Positions 50,986 to 60,100 of a stretch of DNA of 64,000 bases are shown piece after piece (positions within the stretch are counted from its first letter, which is position 1; the number at the start of each line of letters is the position of its first letter). The DNA comes from an uncultured Bacteroidia bacterium (GTDB lineage Bacteria; Bacteroidota; Bacteroidia; Bacteroidales; UBA932): positions 37,291-101,290 of the forward strand of contig CACZMF010000006.1 in assembly GCA_902782225.1 (NCBI GenBank). Direction: 5' to 3'. The position numbers were made by a program, and so were the translations under genes. The notes under the pieces were generated by a model. That model was not told the origin of the DNA. It was given only the letters and a program-made list of their open reading frames with translations, and ran no database searches.

Positions 50986-52557
50986 TTACTGAGCGTTGGC
51001 GGTCCAGTTGCCGGGAAGTAGTTCTGCGAAGTCCTTCTTGCGCTGTTCGTATTCCGGGATCCGGCGTAGAACGTCCTCGAGCCAAGACCTTTCATCAACG
51101 CCACGAGCCTTGCAGGTGGCAAGCAGGGAGTAGACCACGGCAGCTCTTTGGGCGGCCTCGTCATCACCGCAGAACAGATAGTTCTTGCGGCCAATGGCCA
51201 GAGGCCTGATGCTGTTCTCTACCATATTGTCATCTATCTTGTAACGTCCGTCGGTGACGTATAGCGAAAGCTTCTTCAGGATGTTATAGGTGTAGGATAT
51301 GGCTTTCTCCATCAGGGACTTGGGCGGGCACTTCAACAGGTTCACCTCCATCCAGGTCTCGAACTTCTTGATTTCGGGATAGGCCTTTTCCTCGCGGAGC
51401 GCCTTCCTGCGCTCATAGTCAGGCTTGCCGTCAGCCTCGTCAAGGGCGTCAGCCTCCTTCTCCACTGCATAGAGCTGGCCGATATAGAAGAGAGCCTCAT
51501 TTGCCAGTTTGGCGTTCTCGTCCTTTGCATCGAAGAACTTACGCCTTGCGTGCGCCCAGCAGCCGAGCAACTTTTTTCCCTCCATCCCCTCGAAGTGCTC
51601 GTACACGATGTATCCGTCGCTCTGGATTGCGCCGTTGAAGTTCTTCAGCAAGCCCATTGCCACGCGGGTGGCACGGGAACCATGCTCGTAGAAGAAGAAC
51701 CGGTCTCCGGTCATAACATCCACGACACTCCATACCCATCCGCGCACTGCACGGTGAGCCTCATTGTCGATAACGGGTAAGGTGCTCTCGTCGACTTGAA
51801 CATAGTCACAAGCCAGGACATGCGCCCGAAGCAGATCATATATCGGTTTGATTTTCCCCACCACCGCCTTGAACCAGTCGTTTATGGTTGAAGCACTGAT
51901 AGTAACACCAAGTTCCTTATACGTCTCTATCACCCTGTAGAACGGCAGATGATAGACATACTTGCTGATTATGATGTCTGCCAGCAGTGAGGCGTCCGCC
52001 ATGCATTTGTGAAGCGGCGCGGGAGGAAGGGCGGCTATCTCAAAGGCCTTACGGTCAGGGCTCTCCACCTGGAGCCTGCTCTTGAGCACATACTTGTGGC
52101 GGATGATGCGGCGGATGTACATCCTGCGGGGCACGAGGACAAGGCTATCGGTCACTTCGGGAGCCATTTCGGTATAGTCATCCGCATTGTCAAGTTCAGG
52201 ATAGAGATGTTCCTCCTTCACTTCCAGGAGGCTGGTATCGATGGGCTTGCGGACCTTACGGTCATGAGCCTCGACGTGGATAAGCTTATCTTGTTCCGCA
52301 ACGGACTTTGCTGCTTCTTTATCCAGACGGGCCTGCTCTTCCGGATCCATCTCCTGCATGAAGAGGTTGCCGGTTAGCTCATCAGGCTTCTCCGGGAGGC
52401 GGAGCCGCTCGGTTTTCTGACCGAAGAGCATCTGCGCATATTTTGCAAGCGTCTGCTGGGCGTGGAGAAGACGCTCGTTGAGCCCGGAGTTTTCTTCCCT
52501 GAGCCTGGCGTTCTCGGCCGCCAGGGCATCCATCTTTTTCTGTTCTTCTACAGTCAT
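50986..52557 (-). CDS. tnpC: IS66 transposase TnpC
   Basis: 523 residues. N-terminal coiled coil (ENARLREENSGLNERLL) and zinc-finger-like region, then a DDE domain with CDYVQVDESTLPVIDN, AIQSDGYIVYEHF, GCWAHARRKFFDA and DDNMVENSIRPLAIGRKNYL. The length is typical of an intact IS66 transposase. Together with tnpA and tnpB it mobilises the element. Confidence 0.96.
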   Translation of the reverse strand: MTVEEQKKMDALAAENARLREENSGLNERLLHAQQTLAKYAQMLFGQKTERLRLPEKPDELTGNLFMQEMDPEEQARLDKEAAKSVAEQDKLIHVEAHDRKVRKPIDTSLLEVKEEHLYPELDNADDYTEMAPEVTDSLVLVPRRMYIRRIIRHKYVLKSRLQVESPDRKAFEIAALPPAPLHKCMADASLLADIIISKYVYHLPFYRVIETYKELGVTISASTINDWFKAVVGKIKPIYDLLRAHVLACDYVQVDESTLPVIDNEAHRAVRGWVWSVVDVMTGDRFFFYEHGSRATRVAMGLLKNFNGAIQSDGYIVYEHFEGMEGKKLLGCWAHARRKFFDAKDENAKLANEALFYIGQLYAVEKEADALDEADGKPDYERRKALREEKAYPEIKKFETWMEVNLLKCPPKSLMEKAISYTYNILKKLSLYVTDGRYKIDDNMVENSIRPLAIGRKNYLFCGDDEAAQRAAVVYSLLATCKARGVDERSWLEDVLRRIPEYEQRKKDFAELLPGNWTANAQ

Positions 52558-52646
52558 TTTACCCGTTCTTTCTGATTACAAGATACGAAAAAGCGGGCAT
52601 TTATGCAAGCAAAAACGAGATTATTTTTGATTTATTTTGTTGATTT

Positions 52647-53048
52647 TCAGATGGTTCGCTCTGTGGCAATCGCGGCCTCCATCTTGAGGTCTCTGACTGC
52701 TTTCAGCTGCTGAAGCCGCCTTCTGGGATCATCGATTATACCCTGGATGATACTCACCAGACGCTGCCACTCGAAGGGCGTCATGGACGGGTCCCGTTCC
52801 TGTGCCCGCTCCACCAGATGCATACGACCATGGTCCAGGCGCTTGTTGTAGATTACCAGACCGCCCGGTTCGTAGCGCAGCAGCTTCATCATGTTGTTGG
52901 AGGCGTTCACGAACACGAAGACATCTCCGCTGTGAAGGTTCAAACCCATGTCGCTGTTCACTATCCCGCTGAGCATGTTGAAGTTCTTACGCATATCGGT
53001 TGGCTTCGTGTAGAGCCAGAACCGCGTCCCGTCATTGAGGCTGAACAT
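52647..53048 (-). CDS. tnpB: IS66 accessory protein TnpB (Orf2)
   Basis: 133 residues, with FWLYTKPTDMRKNFNMLSGI, GDVFVFVNASNNMMKLLRYE and the C-terminal FEWQRLVSIIQGI, the IS66 Orf2 pattern. It starts 3 nt after the tnpA stop, indicating coupling. Its exact role in transposition is unknown. Confidence 0.95.
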   Translation of the reverse strand: MFSLNDGTRFWLYTKPTDMRKNFNMLSGIVNSDMGLNLHSGDVFVFVNASNNMMKLLRYEPGGLVIYNKRLDHGRMHLVERAQERDPSMTPFEWQRLVSIIQGIIDDPRRRLQQLKAVRDLKMEAAIATERTI

Positions 53049-53051
53049 AGG

Positions 53052-53405
53052 CTATACGCTTTTCAGGATCGTGTACACCATCGCCGGAGTCAGCCCGCCC
53101 TGGATGCGCATGTCGGTGCCGGACACCGTGCGCAGTTCAATGCTCATCCAACTCTCGCCGGACGGATTGACTTTGGCCTTCCCCGAGTGAGGACCGGCTT
53201 GTGCGCTCATTGCTGCCATTCCAGCAGGCAATCCTCCGCCTGCAATCGGCAGAAACTCCGCCGGGGTGTCCTGTTTGGCATACTTCCGTTTCCACCAGAA
53301 GTATTGGTGTTCTGGGATACCTTTCTCTTTCAATAGGTCTTTGATGGTGATGCCTTTCTCGCGGCACTCGGCCTGAATCTCCTCGATTTGTTCTCTTGTA
53401 AGCAT
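53052..53405 (-). CDS. tnpA: IS66 protein TnpA (Orf1)
   Basis: 117 residues from the ATG at 53405 (MLTREQIEEIQAECREKG), a short helix-turn-helix protein (HQYFWWKRKYAKQ). An in-frame start at 53441 lies upstream of a TACCTTTG box (minus, 53433-53426) and is rejected. First gene of the IS66 operon. Confidence 0.9.
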   Translation of the reverse strand: MLTREQIEEIQAECREKGITIKDLLKEKGIPEHQYFWWKRKYAKQDTPAEFLPIAGGGLPAGMAAMSAQAGPHSGKAKVNPSGESWMSIELRTVSGTDMRIQGGLTPAMVYTILKSV

Positions 53406-53504
53406 GTCAGTTTGTGTTAGTGATGCAAAGGTACATCTCACCTACACAAACTGACAGTCGTATTTGTTCGTATGCTTACATTGAGGGTTATAATTAAGTC
53501 TGTG

Positions 53505-53600
53505 CTAGGTCCGTGGCTGGATTTCAACATTCCGAGATATTTGGAGCGCCTTCATGACGCTCCTTCCATTTTCACATATAACTTCGCTTCTGGTATGGAT
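53505..53600 (-). pseudogene. Fragment related to the 53735 gene
   Basis: In one minus-strand frame this reads ISIPEAKLYVKMEGAS and then a stop, followed in the next frame by a Ser/Lys-rich stretch. It matches YYIPEIKLYIKMEGMT in the adjacent intact gene (53735-54307). It is a short, broken second copy lying directly after the RHS fragment and cut off by IS66 on the far side. Confidence 0.6.
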
Positions 53601-53734
53601 ATTTTGCCAATACTGAGCCTCCTGTGGTCGAGATTTTCGCGGGAATGCCGAGACGGTTGTAGGAGATTAGGCTTTCGGAGCGTCCGTCGTAGGTCATACG
53701 GCCCATCAAGTCGTGGGTGAACTGTACTCTCGAC
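53599..53734 (-). pseudogene. Displaced RHS core fragment
   Basis: Encodes HDLMGRMTYDGRSESLISYN then RLGIPAKISTTGGSVLAKY, nearly identical in DNA to 58271-58404 inside the large RHS gene (HDSMGRMTYDGRSGSLISYN). It begins right after the stop of the 53735 gene and breaks off after AKY. Pieces of RHS core linked to immunity-type genes are typical of displaced cassettes of polymorphic-toxin loci. Confidence 0.85.
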
Positions 53735-54307
53735 TCATTTGTTTGCTTCTGATTGATGTTCCTGTGAATTTGTGAGATCTTTGTCTTTGAATACTGTCTC
53801 TCCATCCATAATCAAGGCCTGGTGAAGGGTGCCATCAGGGAGGCGGTATTCCAAACCCACTTTTGAAATTGGCAGTTGAATTTCAACGCTTGGGGGTACA
53901 AAACCTAAATTCTTTTCGTAAATCCGCTCAACACTATCACTTTTTCGCAATACGGTAAGGCAGTTGTGAGAATCATTAATAAATACTTTATTGCAATTGT
54001 CTATGGGATAATAAATAGTTGAACGCCACAAATTGTTCCGTAAATAAAAGTCCATACTCTGTTTTTGTCCTGATTTCAAAGAACTGGGATATTCTGATAA
54101 CCTTAAAGTCATCCCTTCCATTTTAATATACAGTTTTATTTCAGGTATATAATAATACGTTTCTTCGGAATCTTTGACAGGAATAGTTCTTTTTAAATTA
54201 TAAACAAGACTATGAAATAAAACAAACGCTATCGCCGCTAATGATAAAAAAACAATTATAGCAATTAGTGATAGCACAATATGCACCTTTTTTCTTAAGA
54301 ATTTCAT
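53735..54307 (-). CDS. Hypothetical membrane-anchored protein, immunity candidate
   Basis: 190 residues: a basic N-terminus, one long hydrophobic helix (about 8-35, VHIVLSLIAIIVFLSLAAIA), then a periplasm- or cytoplasm-facing beta-rich domain (YYIPEIKLYIKMEGMTLRLS, LGFVPPSVEIQLPISKVGLE). No family recognised. Before the IS1595-type insertion it would have been about 130 nt downstream of the large RHS gene on the same strand, and it is followed by an RHS core fragment and a broken copy of itself. An immunity role is inferred from position only. Confidence 0.55.
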   Translation of the reverse strand: MKFLRKKVHIVLSLIAIIVFLSLAAIAFVLFHSLVYNLKRTIPVKDSEETYYYIPEIKLYIKMEGMTLRLSEYPSSLKSGQKQSMDFYLRNNLWRSTIYYPIDNCNKVFINDSHNCLTVLRKSDSVERIYEKNLGFVPPSVEIQLPISKVGLEYRLPDGTLHQALIMDGETVFKDKDLTNSQEHQSEANK

Positions 54308-54391
54308 ACTGGGGCTTTATAACCAAAATGTAAGGACATCAAAAAATATGGGAACGATATACTAGTTTACACTAAATAAAAGAAACGCAGC

Positions 54392-54931
54392 CTATTCTGG
54401 TGCGTTATCTTTTTGGGCAACCTTCTTGAGTCTATCTTCCATATCAGAAGGAATCTTTACGATTCCCTTGTTCTTTTTGTGCGAGAATGCATCGACAACA
54501 TCATCTGCCACTTTTTCCGCAGTTTCCTCTAATGTGTGCTTAATCAATGGGTAGTTACTATTAGCAACAACTCTATCCTTTCTCAAAAATTCCCCATTAT
54601 TAAGTAAGCCAACAATGTCTTTAACCTTTGAACGAATAAAATCAAATGGTAGATTCTCATCCAATATTACTCTTGTCAATGTATACATCACATTACCTTC
54701 AGTTGCCGTGTCAATTTTGAAAAAGAAGAAACCGTATTCCTCTCCATTCTTCAAGTCCTTAACTGCAAAAGCAATGTTTGAACACTCAATGTCTTCTTTG
54801 TATGGGTGATTTTTATGCTTGTCGGCATTCAATTCATAATTAGCGTCTTTCAGTGTGTCTAGGGGGCAATTACTCTCAAGATAGTCTTGCGAGTATTTAT
54901 GATAAATCAAGCGTGTAGAAATAAGCTCCAT
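54392..54931 (-). CDS. Hypothetical cargo protein of the IS1595-type element
   Basis: 179 residues from the ATG at 54931 (MELISTRLIYHKYSQDYLES); an in-frame ATG at 54967 is rejected because a TATATTTG box lies between the two. The protein is soluble, with a mixed N-terminal domain (NIAFAVKDLKNGEEYGFFFF) and a C-terminal helical tail (TLEETAEKVADDVVDAFSHK). No family recognised. It lies 28 nt inside the left end of the element, reading outwards. Confidence 0.6.
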   Translation of the reverse strand: MELISTRLIYHKYSQDYLESNCPLDTLKDANYELNADKHKNHPYKEDIECSNIAFAVKDLKNGEEYGFFFFKIDTATEGNVMYTLTRVILDENLPFDFIRSKVKDIVGLLNNGEFLRKDRVVANSNYPLIKHTLEETAEKVADDVVDAFSHKKNKGIVKIPSDMEDRLKKVAQKDNAPE

Positions 54932-54975
54932 TTCTCTGTTTTTTACAAATATAATAATATTTATCATAGTAAGTT

Positions 54976-55375
54976 ATGGCATACGCAAGAGAAATATTTA
55001 TAGCAATCAAGAATAAGATTCGGTGCCAACAAGCGGACAAGGAGGCGGATTCTCAGTCTCGAGTTTGAAGATGGAGAAGACACATATACTGAGGAGTGTT
55101 TGTTTACCGTACCAGAAAGGAAGAAACCGATAAGAGTTACTGAATATGTTTTCAAATCTGCCTCGTTGTCTAAACAAGATGTCAAGATGATTATCAGTAG
55201 CCTTCAGCAAATGGAAACTAACAAATTCGTTGAGTCAATAGGAAAAGGACAAGAGTGGAATAGGATATCGGTAAACTCTGACTATATGAACATTGAAACT
55301 ACCGCAGACGGAAGGGCTATACCCGCTGGTAAACACGGAATGGATAACTCAAAAGAAGAATCAAAAACAATATGA
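54976..55375 (+). pseudogene. Frameshifted cargo gene
   Basis: An ATG at 54976 starts MAYAREIFIAIKNKIR. One frame over, the reading continues RFGANKRTRRRILSLEFEDG then EDTYTEECLFTVPERKKPIR and on to a TGA at 55373-55375, about 125 codons without its own start. A single frame change near 55020 would restore one gene. The stop overlaps the next ATG (ATGA). No family recognised. Confidence 0.5.
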
Positions 55376-55667
55376 AAAAGAATACAATTAAACTCAATGA
55401 AGGACAACAACTCCGTAACATTGTTGCGGAGAGCGTGAAGAAGGCACTAAATGAGGGATATAACCAAGAGATTGTTGATGAGGCAATATAGGCAATATTC
55501 TCAATACGAGAAAAGATATATAAAGCGCAGACCAAGCTGGTTTTAATCCGGGACAAGGAAACGATGAGGTTTCCAAACTAATACAACAAATCGGTAGGCT
55601 TATGTATCAACTTGATAGAACTGTCAATGCAGATTATTACGAGAGTTTCTATTCAGGACAAGATTAA
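55372..55667 (+). pseudogene. Degraded phage-like small gene
   Basis: MKKNTIKLNEGQQLRNIVAE then SVKKALNEGYNQEIVDEAI is followed by a TAG (55489-55491), continues AIFSIREKIYKAQ, and after a frame change NPGQGNDEVSKLIQQIGRL then MYQLDRTVNADYYESFYSGQ to a TAA. The start (lysine, INE/LNE, QLRxIVxESVKKxLNE) is a pattern common in short proteins of gut Bacteroidales phages. One nonsense and one frame change have broken it. A 39-residue product is still possible. Confidence 0.55.
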
Positions 55668-56012
55668 ACCGCTTTCAAGGCTTTGACCATCTCATAGGAA
55701 CATACGCCAATGGACTTGGCGAACATATCAGCAAGGCGGACGGACTCGTCCGCTATTCTTGTGTTATGGCGGTACACCGCCTCGATCACATACTGCTGAA
55801 GATATGCCTTGCTCACGAAATGGTGGTTACCGAACGCCATACTCTTGAAATGTCCCCAAAAACCTTCAATTGAGTTGGTAGTGATTCCGTCCTTGGAGAA
55901 CTCCTTCTCGTCGTGGTGGATGATTCCGTGTTTATATCCTTCCTTGACGAGACCGGAGTAAGATAATAGTTCATCCGTGAAGATATAAGCATTGTCATTG
56001 CTGTCCACTAAA
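55664..56012 (-). pseudogene. IS1595-type transposase, C-terminal fragment
   Basis: About 116 residues (VDSNDNAYIFTDELLSYSGL, TTNSIEGFWGHFKSMAFGNH, VEAVYRHNTR-like VIEAVYRHNTR) matching the last third of ISXO2-like DDE transposases. It includes the NSIEG motif with the final catalytic Glu. The N-terminal and central parts are cut off at about 56012 by the IS4-family sequence. Confidence 0.85.
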
Positions 56013-56062
56013 AACTCATAAAAGTTCTTTGAAAATATTGTAAGTTAGAAAGTTGCAAGGTT

Positions 56063-56094
56063 TTTGAGTGCGCAACTATTTGAACTTAACTTTG
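56063..56094 (+). promoter_or_regulatory. Promoter of the IS4-family transposase
   Basis: TTTG (56063-56066), a 20-nt spacer, TAACTTTG (56087-56094), a full match, 19 nt before the ATG at 56114. Confidence 0.75.
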
Positions 56095-56113
56095 CGGAAG
56101 TATAGCTTGCGAT

Positions 56114-56797
56114 ATGAATAAAGGTTCATACGTTTTCGCTCAAATGGTCCAGTTCCTGGATGAGTTTGTCTTCCTTCGCATCGTCAAAAAGTACGACGGA
56201 GACAAGTATGTCAAGCACTTCTCCTGCTGGAACCAGTTGCTCACGCTGATGTTTGGTCAGCTGACCGGCAAGCCATCGTTGCGAAGATTTATCATTGCTT
56301 CCGCTCCTATCCAGAGCAAGTTTTACTCTCTCGGACTTGGCCGCAATGTTACTCGAAGCAACCTGTCGAAAGCGAACAACACTCGCGATTATCACATCTT
56401 TGAGGAGTGCGCCTACCACACTGTGGCGGTAGCTCAGAAGATGAGGATCGAGCACATTTTCAAACTCGGAGGAAAGGTCTATGACTTTGATTCAACGACA
56501 ATTGACTTATGCCTCAGCGTTTATGAATGGGCTCACTTCCGACGGGCGAAAGGAGGAATCAAGATCCACACCTTGTTCGATCTTGAGGCTCAGGTTCCGA
56601 CAATCTTCCTCATTACGAAGGCAAAACTTCATGACGTTAACGGGATGGATGCCATCCCATATGAGCCAGGCTCCTTCTACGTGTTTGACAGAGCGTACGG
56701 TGACTTTAAAAGACTCTACCATATCAAAGAGGTTGGTTCCTTCTTTGTTGTCCGAGCCAAGAGCCGTCTCCGTTACCGCAGACATAGATGTGGGTGA
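56114..56797 (+). pseudogene. IS4-family transposase, 3'-truncated
   Basis: 227 codons: the DUF4372-type N-terminus (FDEFVFLRIV-like LDEFVFLRIVKKYDGDKYVK, FGQLTGKPSLRRFI) and the first two catalytic Asp regions (VYDFDSTTIDLCLSVY; FYVFDRAYGDFKRLY). The C-terminal third with the Y-R-E-K motif is missing, and the last codons already come from the IS1595 N-terminus on the other strand. It was therefore shortened together with the middle of the IS1595 transposase, probably by an adjacent deletion. Confidence 0.85.
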
Positions 56798-56927
56798 AAC
56801 CGCAGTGCTGGCAGACAACAACCTTGCCCCAGCGCTGCTCAGTAATGAAATCACGGCAACGCTTGTTGCTATTGAAGTGGTTAGCGAGGGTGATAAGGGA
56901 ATCAAAGTGCTCAAGTGTAAGTTTCAT
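56780..56927 (-). pseudogene. IS1595-type transposase, N-terminal fragment
   Basis: About 50 codons: MKLTLEHFDSLITLANHFNS, CRDFITEQRWGKVVVCQHCG, FTHIYVCGN, an N-terminal zinc-ribbon start (C-x2-C) of IS1595 transposases. It ends at the junction with the IS4-family sequence. Together with 55664-56012 it brackets the insertion; about 150 central residues are lost. Confidence 0.8.
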
Positions 56928-57098
56928 AGTTCAAGGTATTTCTATGTATTTATACCGAAAAACTACTGGAATCTTTCAAAAAAGTCCAGACTTTTTCAGC
57001 CTGGACTTCAATGTTTTACGAGATTATTGGTAAAGTAGTATATCGTTCCCAAAAATATTGTTTAGTTGAGAAAAGGCCGATTATAAACATGTAAAGAG

Positions 57099-57133
57099 AA
57101 AAAAAAGAGGCTGACCTATTCTATGAGTCAGCC
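57099..57133 (-). terminator. Terminator of the RHS gene
   Basis: Minus strand: ggctgac (57133-57127), an 11-nt loop, gtcagcc (57115-57109), then tcttttttttc. It begins 10 nt after the RHS stop. Confidence 0.85.
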
Positions 57134-57142
57134 CCCTTAATA

Positions 57143-60100
57143 CTATTTATTACGGTACTGGTAATTACCCATTATCCAGCCTAAGTATTCAGCGGCTTGA
57201 GTGGATAACCCTTCCTGATGGTATCCAATAATATAGTAATCACGTTCATAATTAGGACGGCGTATATAATTATCCTCCGGCGATTGTTGAATACTTTGCA
57301 ATAAATCAAAAACCGACCTTGCAGCAGAATAAGAAATCCCCTTCACCCCCGCGATATACCCAGCACCAATGTTTCCGATATCTCTTGCTGAAGCTATGTA
57401 TCTAGAATTGCCAAATAGCGGCATCCCACGATAATGATCTAAGCCTCTGGACGGGCCCGAACGACCGTTGGTTTCTTTGAAATCATATAAATGATTGGGG
57501 AGAGCATTAATCATATAGTACAAAAGAGATGGTGTTTCATTAATGAGACTAGATACAAAGTCTATACCGCTTCTATCTCCTATGTCAATAACGCTGTTTA
57601 ACATCCATCTGTTTTCGTCAGTATTATAGAACGATGTAATCGTTGGCGTGACGCCAATGGCTCTTTCCTTCACGAAGGACTCACCCTCCCAATGGCCTTC
57701 ATATACACTCAAATCATCATCATTTACATCTCCGCCTGCCACAACATAGGTGCCGTCGGATTGTTTGATGACATAGGTACTTCTCCCGTCCGGATCGACA
57801 AGGTTGATGGGATCCCCGGCGCAGTAGGCGTAGGGGCTGGAGGTGTAGTACTTCTCGGAGAGGGGGTCTGGGGTTAGCCAGCGGCGGAGGGCAGGGCTGT
57901 AGTGCCTGGCGCCGAAGTCGGTGTAGGGCACCGAGAAGTCCGGCCACTGGTCTTCCTTGCCGGTGTAGTGGCGGCAGGAGACTGTTGAAGAAGCGACACC
58001 CGCAAGGGCATCACGGCCTCCCCACTCGTCGTACAACGCTCCGTCGGCCAAGGCGCTGGTGGACGCATTGACCTCATACACGATGCTTCCAAGATGGTCT
58101 TTCGCCACGAAGCACGGACCGTCAGGGGTCAGCATCCCGGATGGGGTCTCCGCTCCCACGAGGGTCAGGGTCCCGGTCGTGGACACGGCATATTTCAAAG
58201 AACCTCTGTAGAAGAAGCCGGAGCCGTCTGCCTTGAAGGCCCCTGTCTTCATTCCGTCCGAAAGATAAGAATATTTTGCCAATACCGAGCCTCCTATGGT
58301 TGAGATTTTTGCGGGAAGGCCGAGGCGGTTGTAGGAGATTAGGCTTCCGGAGCGTCCGTCGTAGGTCATACGGCCCATCGAGTCGTGGGAGAACTGGAAG
58401 GTGTTGCCGCCGCCCGTCAGGCTCTGGAGACGGTCTCCGGCGTAGCTGTATGACTGGCTGGAGGTGCCGCCAGCGAACGAGGCCGAAAGGATGTTGCCGC
58501 GGTCGTCGTAGGTGTAGGAGTTGTCGCCTGCAGACTGGTCCTTCACGGTGGACAGGCGTCCCTGGGTGTCATAGACGAAGCCCTGGGTGCGGTCGATGAT
58601 GTCAGAGTCTGTCCAGAACGTTTCGCATTTGCCCGTGATGAGACCGGTGTAAGATGCCGGAGTGCCCGCCACGAAAGGTGTGCCGTCGTAGTTCAATTCC
58701 TCCCAGTACAGGTCGTCCCCGTCGTATAGAGTGATTATCTCATATGGCAGCCCCTGGAGGGTGTAGTTTATTTCTGTTGAGAACATGCCGGATAACCCAT
58801 AGTAACTCTCAGAATAGACCGTAGTTACACGTCCGAAGGCGTCGTAGGATATCCGCATGTTGTCGTCGGAAAGTATCGCGCCAGTGTTATTGGTTAGAGT
58901 ACTGTTGATGTATTTGTTGCGTCCCCGATTGTCGTAACCATAGTACTGCTCAAGGATATCCGTCACGCTACCGTGCTTGTACGACGTTGTCTTCGATGCT
59001 ACCTCCCCGGCGTAGTTGTAGGTGTACTTCTCCTTCAGTATTCCGCCGTCGGGATAGAGTACGACGAGGCAGGCGAGGCGTCCGAAGCCGTCGTAGCGCA
59101 TGGCCTTCTGGACATACCCGTCGACGGTCCCGTCGCCGCCGGTCTGCGCCAGCCTGGTCCAGGTCTCGAAGCCCTTGAAAGCTCCGCTCCAGGTCGAGGA
59201 CTCGCCGGCGGATACCATCAGCGCGGTCGCGGCGTTCGTCTCGACGTCCCAGGCGTGCTCCTCGACGGTCGTTGCGGAGCCGCCCACGGGAGTGTAGGAC
59301 ACGCTCACCGCACGTCCGAAGGCGTCGTAGACGGTGTCGGTGTCGCCGTCGGGACGTCTCACCTTTATGACGCGGTCCTCGGTGTCATATGCATAGCTCT
59401 CCCTCACCGCTCCGGGGACGCCCTTAGAACTCAGGCGGCCGTGGGAGTCGTAGGAGTAGCGCCACATGTTCAGCGTGTCGGTGAGCGCGATGCCCGCACC
59501 CACAACTACGCAGAGGCGGTCGTGGACGTCATAGACGTAGCGCGCGGGCTGGGCCGAGCCGACCTGCTCGGCCAGGGTCCTGCCGCGGCTGTCCTTGTAC
59601 ACGGCCGCGGTCCTGCCGTCGGCATCCTGCGTCACTTCCTTATAGACTTTAGCAGAAGGCCAGGTGCCCTGGTTCACGATGCCGTACGGCGGATTCCAGA
59701 CGAGTATGGGGAACGAAGGAGCCGCTTCCCTGGTGAAGACGGCCTCGTGGCTGCCGGCATAGCCGGGGGCCGCAGTGCGCTCCACGCGGTCGGTGCCGCT
59801 CTGCTCGTATACCTTCAGGTCGTAGGCAAGGCTGTTGTGGTGGTATGCCGCCGACGCGGCGGGCGCCCCGCTGACAAACATCCCGCCGGTGTTGGACACG
59901 GGATACGGAAGCCAGCACTTCACGTCGTCGTGCAGCAGGTAGTCTCCTTCGCTGGCCGACACGAGGTCTCTCTCGCCGCCGTAGGCCTTTATCGCTATGT
60001 CCTCGATGACCATACCGAGGGTGTTCCACCAGCGGACGTCCTCGGTTGCGACCGAACCGCTCTGGTTGCGGAACTCCTTGCGGCGCATGCTGCGGCGTCC

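Larger units (their letters stand above)
50892..53479 (-). mobile_element. Complete IS66-family insertion sequence with 8-bp target duplication
   Basis: The ends are inverted repeats gtaagcatacga (50892-50903 and the complement at 53468-53479), partly extending further inward. The target duplication attgaggg is exact on both sides (50884-50891 and 53480-53487), which fits the 8-bp duplication known for IS66. It encodes tnpA, tnpB and tnpC, all intact, total 2588 bp. A 13-bp hairpin inside the left end (50929-50941 with 50955-50967) could block read-through transcription. It interrupts a degraded gene in the RHS accessory region. Confidence 0.97.
54350..57050 (-). mobile_element. IS1595-family-type element with cargo, interrupted by IS4
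   Basis: The ends are 15-bp perfect inverted repeats (gggaacgatatacta, 54350-54364, and its complement 57036-57050), with further similarity inward. They are flanked by an exact 8-bp duplication aaaaatat (54342-54349 and 57051-57058). The right end precedes the N-terminus of an IS1595/ISXO2-type transposase. The left half carries cargo genes, as known for several IS1595 members. The transposase middle is replaced by an IS4-family fragment, so the element is now immobile by itself. Size 2701 bp. Confidence 0.8.

Noticed and set aside
54392-54967. Start of the IS1595 cargo gene at 54967
   Set aside because: A TATATTTG promoter box lies between this ATG and the one at 54931, so the longer N-terminus would be upstream of the transcript start.
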